From G965261775 sp965261775 (GTDB lineage Bacteria > Pseudomonadota > Gammaproteobacteria > Eutrophobiales > Eutrophobiaceae): a DNA stretch of 64,000 nt. The notes beneath the pieces were generated by a model. It was not told the DNA's origin, searched no databases, and worked only from the letters and a program-made list of their open reading frames with translations. Location: the NCBI GenBank assembly GCA_965261775.1, contig OZ253477.1:1860001-1924000 (forward strand), written 5' to 3'. Shown in pieces: positions 26,475 through 34,846 of this stretch; the stretch's first letter is position 1, and each line of letters starts with the position of its first letter. A program made the translations under genes and the position numbers.

Positions 26475-27644
26475 ATGCCTTTTGTGAAAAACGCAGCCAA
26501 ATCTCCGTCCTTGCTGTCGGTCGCCGCTGGATTTCCGGGCGCGGGCGGGGCGGATTGGCGGGTGATTCGGGAGAACTGCCTGTCGGTTTTGCCGCAGTTG
26601 CCGGAAAAATCCGCCAACATGATTTTCGCCGACCCGCCCTACAACCTGCAACTGAAAGGGGAGTTGTGGCGTCCGAATATGACCCGCGTGGACGCGGTGG
26701 ACGACGCGTGGGACAAATTTGCCTCTTTTGCGGAATACGACTCTTTCTGCGAGTCGTGGCTTTCAGAATGCCGCCGGATTCTGGCGGACGACGGGACCAT
26801 TTGGGTAATAGGCTCCTACCACAACATTGGGCGCGTTTTGCGGCTGATGCAGGACATGGGATTCTGGACGCTGAACGATGTGATTTGGCGGAAGACGAAT
26901 CCGATGCCGAATTTTCGCGGAGTGCGCCTGACCAATGCGACGGAAACGCTTTTGTGGGCGAAGAAGAGCGCAAAGTCGCGTTATGTTTTCAATCATGCGC
27001 TGATGAAGCGCGAAAACGGCGGCAAGCAGATGGGAAATGTGTGGGAGTTTCCGTTGTGCGGCGGGGCGGAGCGCCTGCGGGATGCGGCGGGAAAAAAAGT
27101 GCATTCCACACAAAAGCCGGAGGCGCTTTTGCGGCGGGTGATTTTGAGTTGCACTCGTCCGGGAGATGTTGTGCTGGATCCGTTTTTGGGCAGCGGAACA
27201 ACTTTGGCCGTTGCGCGCCAATTGGGGCGGAGTGGTGTCGGCATTGAGCGCGACATCGAATATGTCAAAATTGCGTCCGCAAGAATTGAGGGCGCGATTT
27301 TTGACAAGACCGCAATTGCGGAGGAAGAAAAATTCCACCAGCCCAGGCCGGAGCGTATTCCCTTTTCGGATTTGGTCAAGCGCGGACTGGTCCGCGTGGG
27401 ACAGGCGCTTTATGCGTCCGACGGCAAAGTCAAGGCGAAAATTGAGGACCAAAGCGGAAAAATCGGCATTAGCATTAACGGGAAATTGGGTTCCATTCAC
27501 AAAATGGGCGCGCACGTGCGGAACGCCCCGGGATGCAATGGCTGGACTTTCTGGTCTGTGAAAAACGGGAAAGGCGAATTCATCCTGATTGACCATCTGC
27601 GCGCCGAATGTCGGCAGCAGTCGGCGCGGGAAAGCGAGCAATGA
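26475..27644 (+). CDS. CcrM/HinfI-type DNA adenine-N6 methyltransferase
   Basis: Beta-class SAM-dependent methyltransferase: DPPY catalytic motif at residues 53-56 (FADPPYNLQL), then target-recognition region, then SAM motif DPFLGSGTT at 235-243. A C-terminal extension of about 100 residues (LVKRGLVRVGQALYASDGK, CNGWTFW) is the RAMA-like domain found in CcrM and HinfI methylases, which modify GANTC; the specificity here is inferred. 389 residues. Its stop overlaps the next start (ATGA). In this setting it is more likely part of an R-M system than a cell-cycle regulator. Confidence 0.88.
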   Translation: MPFVKNAAKSPSLLSVAAGFPGAGGADWRVIRENCLSVLPQLPEKSANMIFADPPYNLQLKGELWRPNMTRVDAVDDAWDKFASFAEYDSFCESWLSECRRILADDGTIWVIGSYHNIGRVLRLMQDMGFWTLNDVIWRKTNPMPNFRGVRLTNATETLLWAKKSAKSRYVFNHALMKRENGGKQMGNVWEFPLCGGAERLRDAAGKKVHSTQKPEALLRRVILSCTRPGDVVLDPFLGSGTTLAVARQLGRSGVGIERDIEYVKIASARIEGAIFDKTAIAEEEKFHQPRPERIPFSDLVKRGLVRVGQALYASDGKVKAKIEDQSGKIGISINGKLGSIHKMGAHVRNAPGCNGWTFWSVKNGKGEFILIDHLRAECRQQSARESEQ

Positions 27645-28108
27645 GTGCGGATTACCATCGTCCTCTGTCGGACTCGGAGGTGGGCATCATCAAGGGGGTG
27701 TTCCGGCATTACCCCGAGCGTTTCACGAGTCAGGACATCCTGAACAGATTCAGCCGCCCCGAACGGACGATTAACTTCGGCCGCATCAGTGAGATCAAAA
27801 ATGGGCATGAGCGATACGCGAACATTCCCCCCGCATCCAAAGACGAAGTGGACAAATTCCTCAGCAAAGAGGGAAAGCCACACAAATTGGCGGAGAATCG
27901 TCTGTCGAACTCGGAGGTGGGCATCATCAAGAGGGTGTTCCGGTATTATCCCGAGCGTTTCACGAGTCAGGACATCCTGAGCAAATTCAGCACCCCCGAG
28001 CGGACGATTAACGCTGGCCGTATCAGTGAGATCAAAAATGGGCATGAGCGATACGCGAACATTCCCCCCGCATCCAAAGACGAAGTGGACGAATTCTTCA
28101 GCGAATGA
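27641..28108 (+). CDS. duplicated helix-turn-helix-like protein, coupled to the methyltransferase
   Basis: The ATG overlaps the methyltransferase stop (ATGA). The 155-residue product is two copies of a 79-residue unit: SDSEVGIIKGVFRHYPERF, TSQDILNRFSRPERTIN, GRISEIKNGHERYANIPPAS. The units start at 27665 and 27902 (237 bases apart), and most bases are identical, so the duplication is recent. The pattern of a short recognition helix after TSQDI and RISEIKNG suggests DNA binding. I do not recognise a named family. It could be a controller protein or a specificity factor for the linked R-M genes. Confidence 0.65.
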   Translation: MSADYHRPLSDSEVGIIKGVFRHYPERFTSQDILNRFSRPERTINFGRISEIKNGHERYANIPPASKDEVDKFLSKEGKPHKLAENRLSNSEVGIIKRVFRYYPERFTSQDILSKFSTPERTINAGRISEIKNGHERYANIPPASKDEVDEFFSE

Positions 28109-28199
28109 AGGAACCTTCGCACGGGGATTTTTTCCAGCGCCGGGATCGGCTTTCAAATTGCACTTTTAGGGGTGATTTGGCTTAAACTCCTCCTCATAA

Positions 28200-28364
28200 A
28201 AGAAGTGAACGGGTTTTCGGGCTTATTCATCGGGTTGGCGCGAAAATGGCAGGGGTTCCATCCTCAACGGGTGGAATTTCTGGCGGGTGAAAAATGAACG
28301 GGTGGAATTTGTGCAGTTGGACAAATTGCGTCGGCGGGCCAAGGAAAAAATGCGGGCGGAATGA
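28200..28364 (+). pseudogene. C-terminal remnant of a second CcrM-like methyltransferase
   Basis: In the frame ending at TGA 28362-28364 the DNA reads GSILNGWNFWRVKNERVEF and VQLDKLRRRAKEKMRAE. This aligns with the end of the intact methyltransferase upstream (CNGWTFWSVKNGKGEF, IDHLRAECRQ). Only the last 40-50 residues survive. The stop overlaps the next gene start in the same ATGA manner. Confidence 0.65.
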
Positions 28365-28812
28365 GAGGGGGTAGGGAAGCGCTACTGTTTTTTGTGGACC
28401 CCGGACAGAAAAAGAACCGGAAGTTTTATGACGAGGAGTTGAAAAAATCCACTCCGATTCCGGCGTGGCCACGGACTTGTGTTACGGGGGAGAGTTTTTC
28501 GACAAACTTGTCCCCTGCGCGAAAATTTGGGCCGAGGTGGAATACCACTTGCGGCAGTGGCGGGATGAGATTCCGGAATTTCCTGAAATCAACTTTGACA
28601 AAGATGCCGCCGCAAGTGCCAGGGAGTTGGAGGAATTTGCGCGGGAAAACACGACAGAGCTTCGAAAAATCTTCAGCAATGAAGAACTGCGGCGGGCGAT
28701 TTTGCCGATTTTGTTTCCGAACGGCGCGGCCTTGCACATGCTCAAAGAGCATATTCAGGATCCCATCGTTCGAAAGTGGGTGGACAAATATCTCGCCACA
28801 CGCGGGGATTGA
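28361..28812 (+). pseudogene. frameshifted probable type II restriction endonuclease
   Basis: ATG at 28361 overlaps the methyltransferase remnant's stop. The first frame reads FFVDPGQKKNRKFYDEEL and then must shift by -1 near 28445 to continue EKIHSDSGVATDLCYGGEFFDKLVP and on to the TGA at 28810, giving about 150 residues. Position after a HinfI-like methylase and the charged, acidic-cluster sequence suggest the cognate nuclease, in reduced form; I cannot confirm the family. One indel breaks it. Confidence 0.5.
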
Positions 28813-28940
28813 CCTCCCGGCTTTACCTGCAGCAACTTCCCCTGATGCTTTCTGCCAGCCTGCGGGACAACAACGGCGGCATGGTGTTAGACTTTCATGA
28901 ACAGCCGTTCGGTGATTGCCGATGGTTTTCGGTTCGGGGA

Positions 28941-29840
28941 TCACTCTCCGCGCAGTTGCAGTACCGATTGCGCCTCAAAGACCGGCCCGTCAACACATAC
29001 CCGCTGCATGGCCGGACCGCTGTCTGTTTCAATCAGGACGGTACAACCGGCACAACCGCCTACCGCGCAGGCCATGTATTCTTCCAGAGAGACCTGACAG
29101 GGCAGATCGTATTGTGCTGCCAGTTGTGCAACAGCTTTAAGCATCGGTAGCGGACCGCAGGCGAATATCTCGATCTGGCGGCGTTGGTCTTCATGCAGCC
29201 GCTCCAGCCAGTGGCGGGCGAGGTCAGTGATATAACCGTTAAAACAGCCGGGGCGGTCTTGCCGACTGGTCAGGCGCGAAGCAATACCCCAGTTATCCAG
29301 AAGCGGGATGCAGGCGTTCACATCCGCGGGTATTTCGCCGATCATGATCTGCGATGGGTGCGCCTTAAACGGAAAGGGCGCCTCGGACCCCATGATCACG
29401 AACGGCTGTAAATCACGAGTCGTTTTTTTAATATGTTCCGCAAGAAAGAACATCGGGGGAATGCCGACGCCGCCTCCCAGAAGTAACGGTCGCTTTTTAT
29501 AGCCCGTCAACTTGAACGGTCGGCCGATTGGACCGATCAGATCAATGGCATCGCCGACCCTGCAAGAGGACAACAACGCCGTTCCCCGTCCCTGATTTTT
29601 GTAGAGTATATCAATCGTCCGCTCGGTGGCATTGCTTCGCATTATCGACATTGGGCGACGCATGGGCAGGGACGGATCACAGCGGATATGTACGAAGTGA
29701 CCGGGGCGGGCATGGCCTGCGGTTTCCATCGCTCGCAAACGCATGTGGTACTGGTAACCGGCGTATTCGTCCTGGTTCAGGAGTTCGGCCTGTTCCACAT
29801 ACAGGGTATTGCGGGTCGGGGGATGCGCCATGCCGGTCAT
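28941..29840 (-). CDS. pyrK: dihydroorotate dehydrogenase electron transfer subunit (PyrK-like)
   Basis: FAD and [2Fe-2S] flavoprotein passing electrons from a PyrD1B-type dihydroorotate dehydrogenase to NAD+. 299 residues: FAD-binding barrel with RPMSIMRS, NAD-binding domain with LLLGGGVGIPPMFFLAEH and FACGPLPMLKAVA, then the iron-sulfur loop CAVGGCAGC with a fourth cysteine in RVCVDGPVF. The ATG overlaps the pyrC' stop (ATGA). No pyrD partner is in the window. Sulfhydrogenase- or BenC-like reductases share this fold, but the pyr context favours PyrK. Confidence 0.88.
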   Translation of the reverse strand: MTGMAHPPTRNTLYVEQAELLNQDEYAGYQYHMRLRAMETAGHARPGHFVHIRCDPSLPMRRPMSIMRSNATERTIDILYKNQGRGTALLSSCRVGDAIDLIGPIGRPFKLTGYKKRPLLLGGGVGIPPMFFLAEHIKKTTRDLQPFVIMGSEAPFPFKAHPSQIMIGEIPADVNACIPLLDNWGIASRLTSRQDRPGCFNGYITDLARHWLERLHEDQRRQIEIFACGPLPMLKAVAQLAAQYDLPCQVSLEEYMACAVGGCAGCTVLIETDSGPAMQRVCVDGPVFEAQSVLQLRGE

Positions 29841-31117
29841 TCAGTGGTATAGACGATGTTGCCCCGCAATAGAGTATGCGTGACTTTCCCCGGTAACTCC
29901 CAACCCTTAAATGGCGAATTTTTCCCGGTGCTGATGAATTCATCCGGATCGACATCGGTATTTTGTTCGGGGTCAAAGACACAGATGTCGGCGTCCCCGC
30001 CAATGGACAGAGTCCCTTTATTATCCAGGCCGAGAATGGCGGCCGGCCCTGAGGTCAGGGTGGCTACTGCCCTTTCCAGCGTGATTTCGCCACGATTAAC
30101 GAGGTGAAACATCAGAGAGAGCAGGTGTTCTATGGTTGAAGCACCGGCCTCTGTGAGGCTGAACGGGGCGGTTTTGGCATCGGGATCATGCGGCTGATGA
30201 TCCGAGCAGACGGCGCCGATAATATCATTATTCAGACCTTCAATCAGCCCTCGGCGATCCTGTTCACCACGCAATGGCGGCTGTAAGTGGCAATGACTAT
30301 CGTAGTCGGCGATGTCCATTTCCGTCAGATGCAGATGACAGATTGCGACATCGGCCGTGATTGGTAGCCTTTCCTCTTGGGCGGCCCGTATCAATCTGAC
30401 GGCGCGGGCGGTTGAGAGACGACAAAAGTGTATCCTGGCGCCAGTCTGCTCCGCCAGCAGCAATGCGCGACTGACGGCAACGGTCTCGGCCGTTTCCGGT
30501 ATTGCCGGCAGACCCAGACGCGTGCTCAACGGACCTTCATGGGCAACGCCGTTGTTTTTTAAGGCAGGGTCCTCGGCGAAAAGAAAGACGGTGAGGTCGC
30601 AACTACGTGCATACTCAAACGCCCGCCGCAGGATTTCCGCGCTTTCAATCGGGGCTAAAGCATTGCTGACGCCGATACAACCGGCCTTTTTCAAAGTCGC
30701 CATCTCGGCTAGTTGCTTTCCCTGAAGCCCCTGGGTTAATGCGGCCAGTGGATAGATATGAACGCGTCCGGTTTCATGTGTGCGTTGACGAATTAAATCC
30801 ACCACTGCCGTGGTGTCCATCACCGGGCAGGTATCGGGCGGATAACAGATAGCGGTAATGCCGCCGCTGTTAGCCGCCAGACATTCCGTGCCGAAGGTGC
30901 CCTTGTGCTCATAGCCAGGTTCGCGCAAACGTGCACACAGGTCAATCAGCCCCGGGATAAGCATTTTGCCTTTTGCGTTGATTTCTCTGTCCGCCGTGAA
31001 CCCATCCGGTTTCTTTTTTGTCCCGACAATTTTGCCTTCGGCGATAAACAAATCTTGCTCGGTATCCAGTGTATTGGCCGGGTCAATTTGCCTTCCATCA
31101 AGGATAGCGATACGCAT
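29837..31117 (-). CDS. pyrC': dihydroorotase-like protein PyrC' (probably non-catalytic)
   Basis: Amidohydrolase of the type I dihydroorotase family, 426 residues, with the later family motifs PPLRGEQDR and CSDHQPHDPDAK. The metal-binding HxH expected in PGLIDLHxHLREPG is replaced: the sequence reads PGLIDLCARLREPGYEHKG. Pseudomonads carry just such a defective copy directly after pyrB, where it is a structural subunit of the aspartate transcarbamoylase complex. I infer the same here. It overlaps pyrB by one base (TAATG). Confidence 0.9.
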   Translation of the reverse strand: MRIAILDGRQIDPANTLDTEQDLFIAEGKIVGTKKKPDGFTADREINAKGKMLIPGLIDLCARLREPGYEHKGTFGTECLAANSGGITAICYPPDTCPVMDTTAVVDLIRQRTHETGRVHIYPLAALTQGLQGKQLAEMATLKKAGCIGVSNALAPIESAEILRRAFEYARSCDLTVFLFAEDPALKNNGVAHEGPLSTRLGLPAIPETAETVAVSRALLLAEQTGARIHFCRLSTARAVRLIRAAQEERLPITADVAICHLHLTEMDIADYDSHCHLQPPLRGEQDRRGLIEGLNNDIIGAVCSDHQPHDPDAKTAPFSLTEAGASTIEHLLSLMFHLVNRGEITLERAVATLTSGPAAILGLDNKGTLSIGGDADICVFDPEQNTDVDPDEFISTGKNSPFKGWELPGKVTHTLLRGNIVYTTE

Positions 31118-32097
31118 TATTTCACCTTGTCCGTATCTTCCGGGGTACTGCCCATCACCATCGCCATCACGGCCATGCGCACGGCAATCCCGTAGCTGAT
31201 CTGTTGCAGGATAACGGAACGTTCACCGTCAGCAACGCCGGAATCAATTTCAATCCCGCGATTGATCGGTCCCGGATGCATGACAATGGCATCCGCTTTG
31301 GCCTTTTGCAGACGCTTTGCGGTCAAACCGTAACGCTGAAAGTATTCACTTTCGCTTGGTAACAGGGCGCTGTGCATACGTTCTTTCTGCAAACGTAAGG
31401 TGATGATGACATCAACGTCTTCCAACCCTTTATCTATATCGTGAAAGACATGCACGCCCAGATTCTCAATATCCCTGGGGATCAGGGTATGCGGCGCGAT
31501 GATCCTGGTTTCAGGCACGCCCAGCGTGTTCAGCGCGTGAATCTCCGACCGGGCTACACGCGAATGCAGAATATCGCCAATGATGGCTACGCGCAGATTG
31601 GCAAAATCACCTTTGTGTTTGCGAATGGTGAACATATCCAGCAGAGCCTGGGTCGGGTGGGCGTGACGACCATCGCCGGCATTGATCACACTGATATGGG
31701 GTGGCACTCGGGCCGTAATATAGTGGGCTGCGCCGCTGCTGGCGTGTCTGATGATAAACATATCGCAGTGCATGGCTTTGAGCGTTTGCAACGTATCCCC
31801 GAGACTTTCTCCCTTGTTTGTAGCCGAGGCGGAGATATCCAGATTGAGGATGTCCGCTGACAGGCGTTTGGCTGCCAGCTCAAAGGTCATGCGTGTGCGT
31901 GTGCTGGGTTCAAAAAACAGATTGGCTACTGTTTTCCCACGCAGTAAAGGCACTTTTTTCACCGGCCGGTCGCCGACGGCGGCAAAGGATTCGGCATAGT
32001 CCAGAATTTTACAAAGCAACGCCCGTTCCAGCCCTTCCGTTGTCAAGAGGTGTCTCAGATGACCGTCATCGTCGAGCTGAATCAAATTGGCAGTCAT
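31117..32097 (-). CDS. pyrB: aspartate carbamoyltransferase catalytic chain
   Basis: Condenses aspartate and carbamoyl phosphate, the first committed step of pyrimidine synthesis. 326 residues; the carbamoyl phosphate site FFEPSTRTRMTFELAAKRL, HPTQALLDMFTIR, and MHPGPINRGIEID near the C-terminus are all present. No regulatory pyrI is visible, consistent with a PyrB-PyrC' type enzyme. Overlaps pyrR upstream by four bases. Confidence 0.97.
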   Translation of the reverse strand: MTANLIQLDDDGHLRHLLTTEGLERALLCKILDYAESFAAVGDRPVKKVPLLRGKTVANLFFEPSTRTRMTFELAAKRLSADILNLDISASATNKGESLGDTLQTLKAMHCDMFIIRHASSGAAHYITARVPPHISVINAGDGRHAHPTQALLDMFTIRKHKGDFANLRVAIIGDILHSRVARSEIHALNTLGVPETRIIAPHTLIPRDIENLGVHVFHDIDKGLEDVDVIITLRLQKERMHSALLPSESEYFQRYGLTAKRLQKAKADAIVMHPGPINRGIEIDSGVADGERSVILQQISYGIAVRMAVMAMVMGSTPEDTDKVK

Positions 32098-32600
32098 CCC
32101 TTGAGCTTTATCTCCAGTATCAACGGTTTGGGTCCCGAAAGTTTGACATATTCTTTCCCTTCCAGTCGAATTGTCTTGGCGATAATGTCTGCCTGAACGG
32201 GTAATTCCCGGTCATTGCGATCAATCAGTACCGCCAGCGTGATGGTCCTCGGGCGCCCATAATCGAAAATCTCATTCATTGCCGCGCGTATGGTTCTACC
32301 AGTGTACAACACATCATCCACCAGAACGATATGTCGACCATCGACGTTGAGCGGCAGTTCACTCGGGCTGACCGTCGGATGTACACCGATTGTGCTGAAG
32401 TCATCACGATAAAAGGCAATGTTCAGTTTGCCCAACGGGTCTTTATATCCGAGTTGGTGATGTAGCCGTTCGGCAATCCACGCGCCACCGCGTTTAATGC
32501 CGATCATGAGCGGCTCAGAAAGTGCGCGCCGCTCACAGTGGGCACGTATGTCCGCCGCCATATTATCCAGTAATTCATCAAGATCAAACGGGTTTGTCAT
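32094..32600 (-). CDS. pyrR: PyrR: pyrimidine regulator / uracil phosphoribosyltransferase
   Basis: 168 residues with a type I phosphoribosyltransferase fold. The PRPP loop VLVDDVLYTGRTIRAAM is intact, and the ending AKTIRLEGKEYVKLSG-type segment fits. In Gram-positive bacteria PyrR binds mRNA; in gammaproteobacteria it precedes pyrB and its regulatory role is less clear. I do not see an attenuator between ruvX and pyrR (only about 20 bases), so control within the run is not evident. Confidence 0.93.
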   Translation of the reverse strand: MTNPFDLDELLDNMAADIRAHCERRALSEPLMIGIKRGGAWIAERLHHQLGYKDPLGKLNIAFYRDDFSTIGVHPTVSPSELPLNVDGRHIVLVDDVLYTGRTIRAAMNEIFDYGRPRTITLAVLIDRNDRELPVQADIIAKTIRLEGKEYVKLSGPKPLILEIKLKG

Positions 32601-32621
32601 CGTGGTCGCGATCCCCGTGTC

Positions 32622-33020
32622 TCATTTGGCATTTTCATATAACCAGGTCTCAAGGATAAGTTTCGCCGCGACCGGATCAATGTGGCGTGTCGACTTGCAT
32701 TCACGCCGCGCTGCGAAGGAAGAAAGCTGTTCTTCTATCATCTCTACAGCCAGCCCGTAGCGGGTTTGCAACCGACGCGAAAATTTTTCAGTGGCCAACG
32801 TCATTTGCTGTTTTTCGCCTGCCAGCGTAAGCGGTCGTCCGACCAGCAGTTTGTCCGGTTGCCATTGTTCAATCAGGCGACCAATCCTGTTCCAGTCCGG
32901 CTTGCCGCTATTTGCCCTGACGGTCTCTAAAGCGGTTGCTGTTCGAGTGACGGTTTGTCCGACAGCGACGCCAATGCGTTTTTTACCGTAATCGAAGCAA
33001 AGCAGGGTTTGTTCATTCAC
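32622..33020 (-). CDS. ruvX: putative pre-16S rRNA nuclease / Holliday junction resolvase-like (RuvX/YqgF)
   Basis: 132 residues, RNase H-like fold: CFDYGKKRIGVAVGQ at the N-terminus, LVGRPL in the middle, and DPVAAKLILETWL at the end. In E. coli YqgF matures the 5' end of 16S rRNA. The start is GTG at 33020, overlapping the yqgE stop as GTGA. Confidence 0.94.
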   Translation of the reverse strand: MNEQTLLCFDYGKKRIGVAVGQTVTRTATALETVRANSGKPDWNRIGRLIEQWQPDKLLVGRPLTLAGEKQQMTLATEKFSRRLQTRYGLAVEMIEEQLSSFAARRECKSTRHIDPVAAKLILETWLYENAK

Positions 33021-33577
33021 GCGTGACCGATGTCGGATGACAACTGTTCGATATTAATCCCGATATGACTGGCGACAGCAGTCCAGCATTCTTCAAAGGG
33101 GGTGTTAAAAATGATACTGGGGTCCACTGGAATGTTGAGCCAGATGTTGTCCATCATTTCCTGCTCCAGCTGACCACTGCTCCAGCCGGCATAACCGAGC
33201 GCGACCAGCGCCTCTTCCGGCCCTTCGCCGGCCGCCATGGCTTCAAGGAGACCTTTTGAAGTCGTGACGCAGACTTCCTTTGAAATGCGGATGGACGAAT
33301 CCCATTCTCGTGTCCCGTGATGCAGGATAAAACCGCGATCTGTATGCACCGGCCCGCCCTGGAAGATAATTTTGTTGCATGCCTCGGGGTCGCTGCTCGG
33401 GATATCCATCTGTTGAAATATCTGACCCAGTTCAATATCCAGCGGCTTGTTGATAACAATACCCATCGCCCCCTGCTCACTGTGGGCACAGACATAAGCG
33501 ACGGCCTTCTCAAAACCGGAATCCCTGAGACCAGGCATGGCAACAAGAAACTGATTGGTCAGATTGATTGACTGCAT
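33017..33577 (-). CDS. yqgE: UPF0301 protein YqgE (AlgH family)
   Basis: Conserved family of poorly known function. Start set at ATG 33577 (QSINLTNQFLVAMPGL), the usual N-terminus; the open frame 12 codons upstream has no support. Motifs AYVCAHSEQGAMGIVINKP, FQGGPVHTDRGFILH and GYAGWSSGQLEQEM define the family. 186 residues. Between yqgE and tonB (33578-33842) I see no gene. Confidence 0.93.
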   Translation of the reverse strand: MQSINLTNQFLVAMPGLRDSGFEKAVAYVCAHSEQGAMGIVINKPLDIELGQIFQQMDIPSSDPEACNKIIFQGGPVHTDRGFILHHGTREWDSSIRISKEVCVTTSKGLLEAMAAGEGPEEALVALGYAGWSSGQLEQEMMDNIWLNIPVDPSIIFNTPFEECWTAVASHIGINIEQLSSDIGHA

Positions 33578-33842
33578 ATCAATATAGTATCGGCAGAATA
33601 ATGATTTGCGCAACCTTTTTTAACAGGCACGGTTTGTAGCGGTTGACGAGCTTCAGAACAGTCATGCGTCTGCTATCCATATTTAATCACTGCCGGTGTC
33701 TCTTTATATGGGTGCGCGTTTATTTTCCATATCTCTCCATCCCCCAGGCTGTTACGGTCAGTTTTCCTTTCAGTAATAGGCCTGCCGTAAACACAGGATG
33801 CTGGTGAAGCGGCAACTTTGCCCCATTGTTGACTTGTTGTCA

Positions 33843-34772
33843 CTACTGAAAGCCTTTTCTATTGATGAATTGCCAGGTGCGCATGATATGCAGTACATCG
33901 GTTTCGTCTTGAATATGCTGTGGAAACGGGGCATAGGGTGCCGAAAGTTTGACGATGCGAACGGCGGCGTCGTCGAGTATTTTCTCACCAGATGACCGCT
34001 GAATGGTAATCTCATGTATAGTGCCATCTGCGTTGATTGCCACGTCCAGGATCAGGCTGCCGGATAATTTTTGTTTGCGCGCCTGTTCGGGATAATTCAG
34101 ATTGCCGACCCGCTCTACTTTCAAGCGCCATGCTTCCATGTAGGCCGCGTATTTGTATTCTTTGGTCGACGCGGAGATAAATGTTCTGCGCGGATTTTTT
34201 GCCCGTGCTTCCATTGTTTGTCGTATTTTTTCATTCAATAACGCTATTTTACTATTTGCCATTAATTGGGTTGCCGATAGTGTTTCCGGTTTTTTTGTCG
34301 TTGTTTCTTCCGGCAGCCTTGTCTCGATTTTTTCGGCGACCATGTCGGTAACCGGAGCTTCCAGCCTGGCTATCTTTTTGCCGGCCGCTTTTTCCACCGG
34401 TTCTGTCCGTGGCTTTGTTTTTTTCACGGTAATGGGCGTAGTAGGTTGTAATGGCTGTGTTTTCGTTAATGATCCCTCGTTTGGCTGGAGATCGGGGGAC
34501 GATACAGGGGATGGACTGGGTAAGTCTGTGATCTGTTCGGTTTCCCCCCCGCCCTCAAGATTGGTCTGCGCCAACAGCTTCGCCGTTTCCGCTGCGGCAC
34601 TTTCCTGTTTTACCAGGACGATTTTCATCCCCGGGGGGTTGCGGGGCGCTTCTTCTTTGCCAAAGGTTAGCCCCAGGATAATCATCGCATGGACCAAAAC
34701 GGCGATACTCAAGGTTAGACCCAGGCGATCTCCGGGGGTGATCACAGGCTTATCAATATAAACGGTTGTCAT
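33843..34772 (-). CDS. tonB: TonB family protein
   Basis: Energy transducer coupling inner-membrane proton motive force to outer-membrane functions. 309 residues: N-terminal membrane anchor (about residues 18-40), a long Pro/Thr/Lys-rich periplasmic linker (about 60-180), and a C-terminal TonB domain (NLNYPEQARKQKLSG to MRTWQF). No exbB/exbD lie nearby. It occupies the gshB-yqgE interval exactly as the pilus-related tonB3 of Pseudomonas aeruginosa does, so it may serve motility rather than iron uptake; this is inference from position. Confidence 0.88.
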   Translation of the reverse strand: MTTVYIDKPVITPGDRLGLTLSIAVLVHAMIILGLTFGKEEAPRNPPGMKIVLVKQESAAAETAKLLAQTNLEGGGETEQITDLPSPSPVSSPDLQPNEGSLTKTQPLQPTTPITVKKTKPRTEPVEKAAGKKIARLEAPVTDMVAEKIETRLPEETTTKKPETLSATQLMANSKIALLNEKIRQTMEARAKNPRRTFISASTKEYKYAAYMEAWRLKVERVGNLNYPEQARKQKLSGSLILDVAINADGTIHEITIQRSSGEKILDDAAVRIVKLSAPYAPFPQHIQDETDVLHIMRTWQFINRKGFQ

Positions 34773-34846
34773 ACCTCACTTGCTATAATATCGGTTGAAA
34801 CGATTTATATTTTTTCTTTTGGGTTCATACGGAGATCTGATATCAG

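Noticed and set aside
26276..27247. Large ORFs in other frames over the CcrM-like methylase (also 26763-27641 on the minus strand)
   Set aside because: The true frame has complete methyltransferase motifs; the others are GC-driven shadows.
26475..27644. Cell-cycle CcrM in the Caulobacter sense
   Set aside because: Synteny is gammaproteobacterial, and the gene sits among R-M debris in a variable tRNA-linked region, so an R-M origin is more likely.
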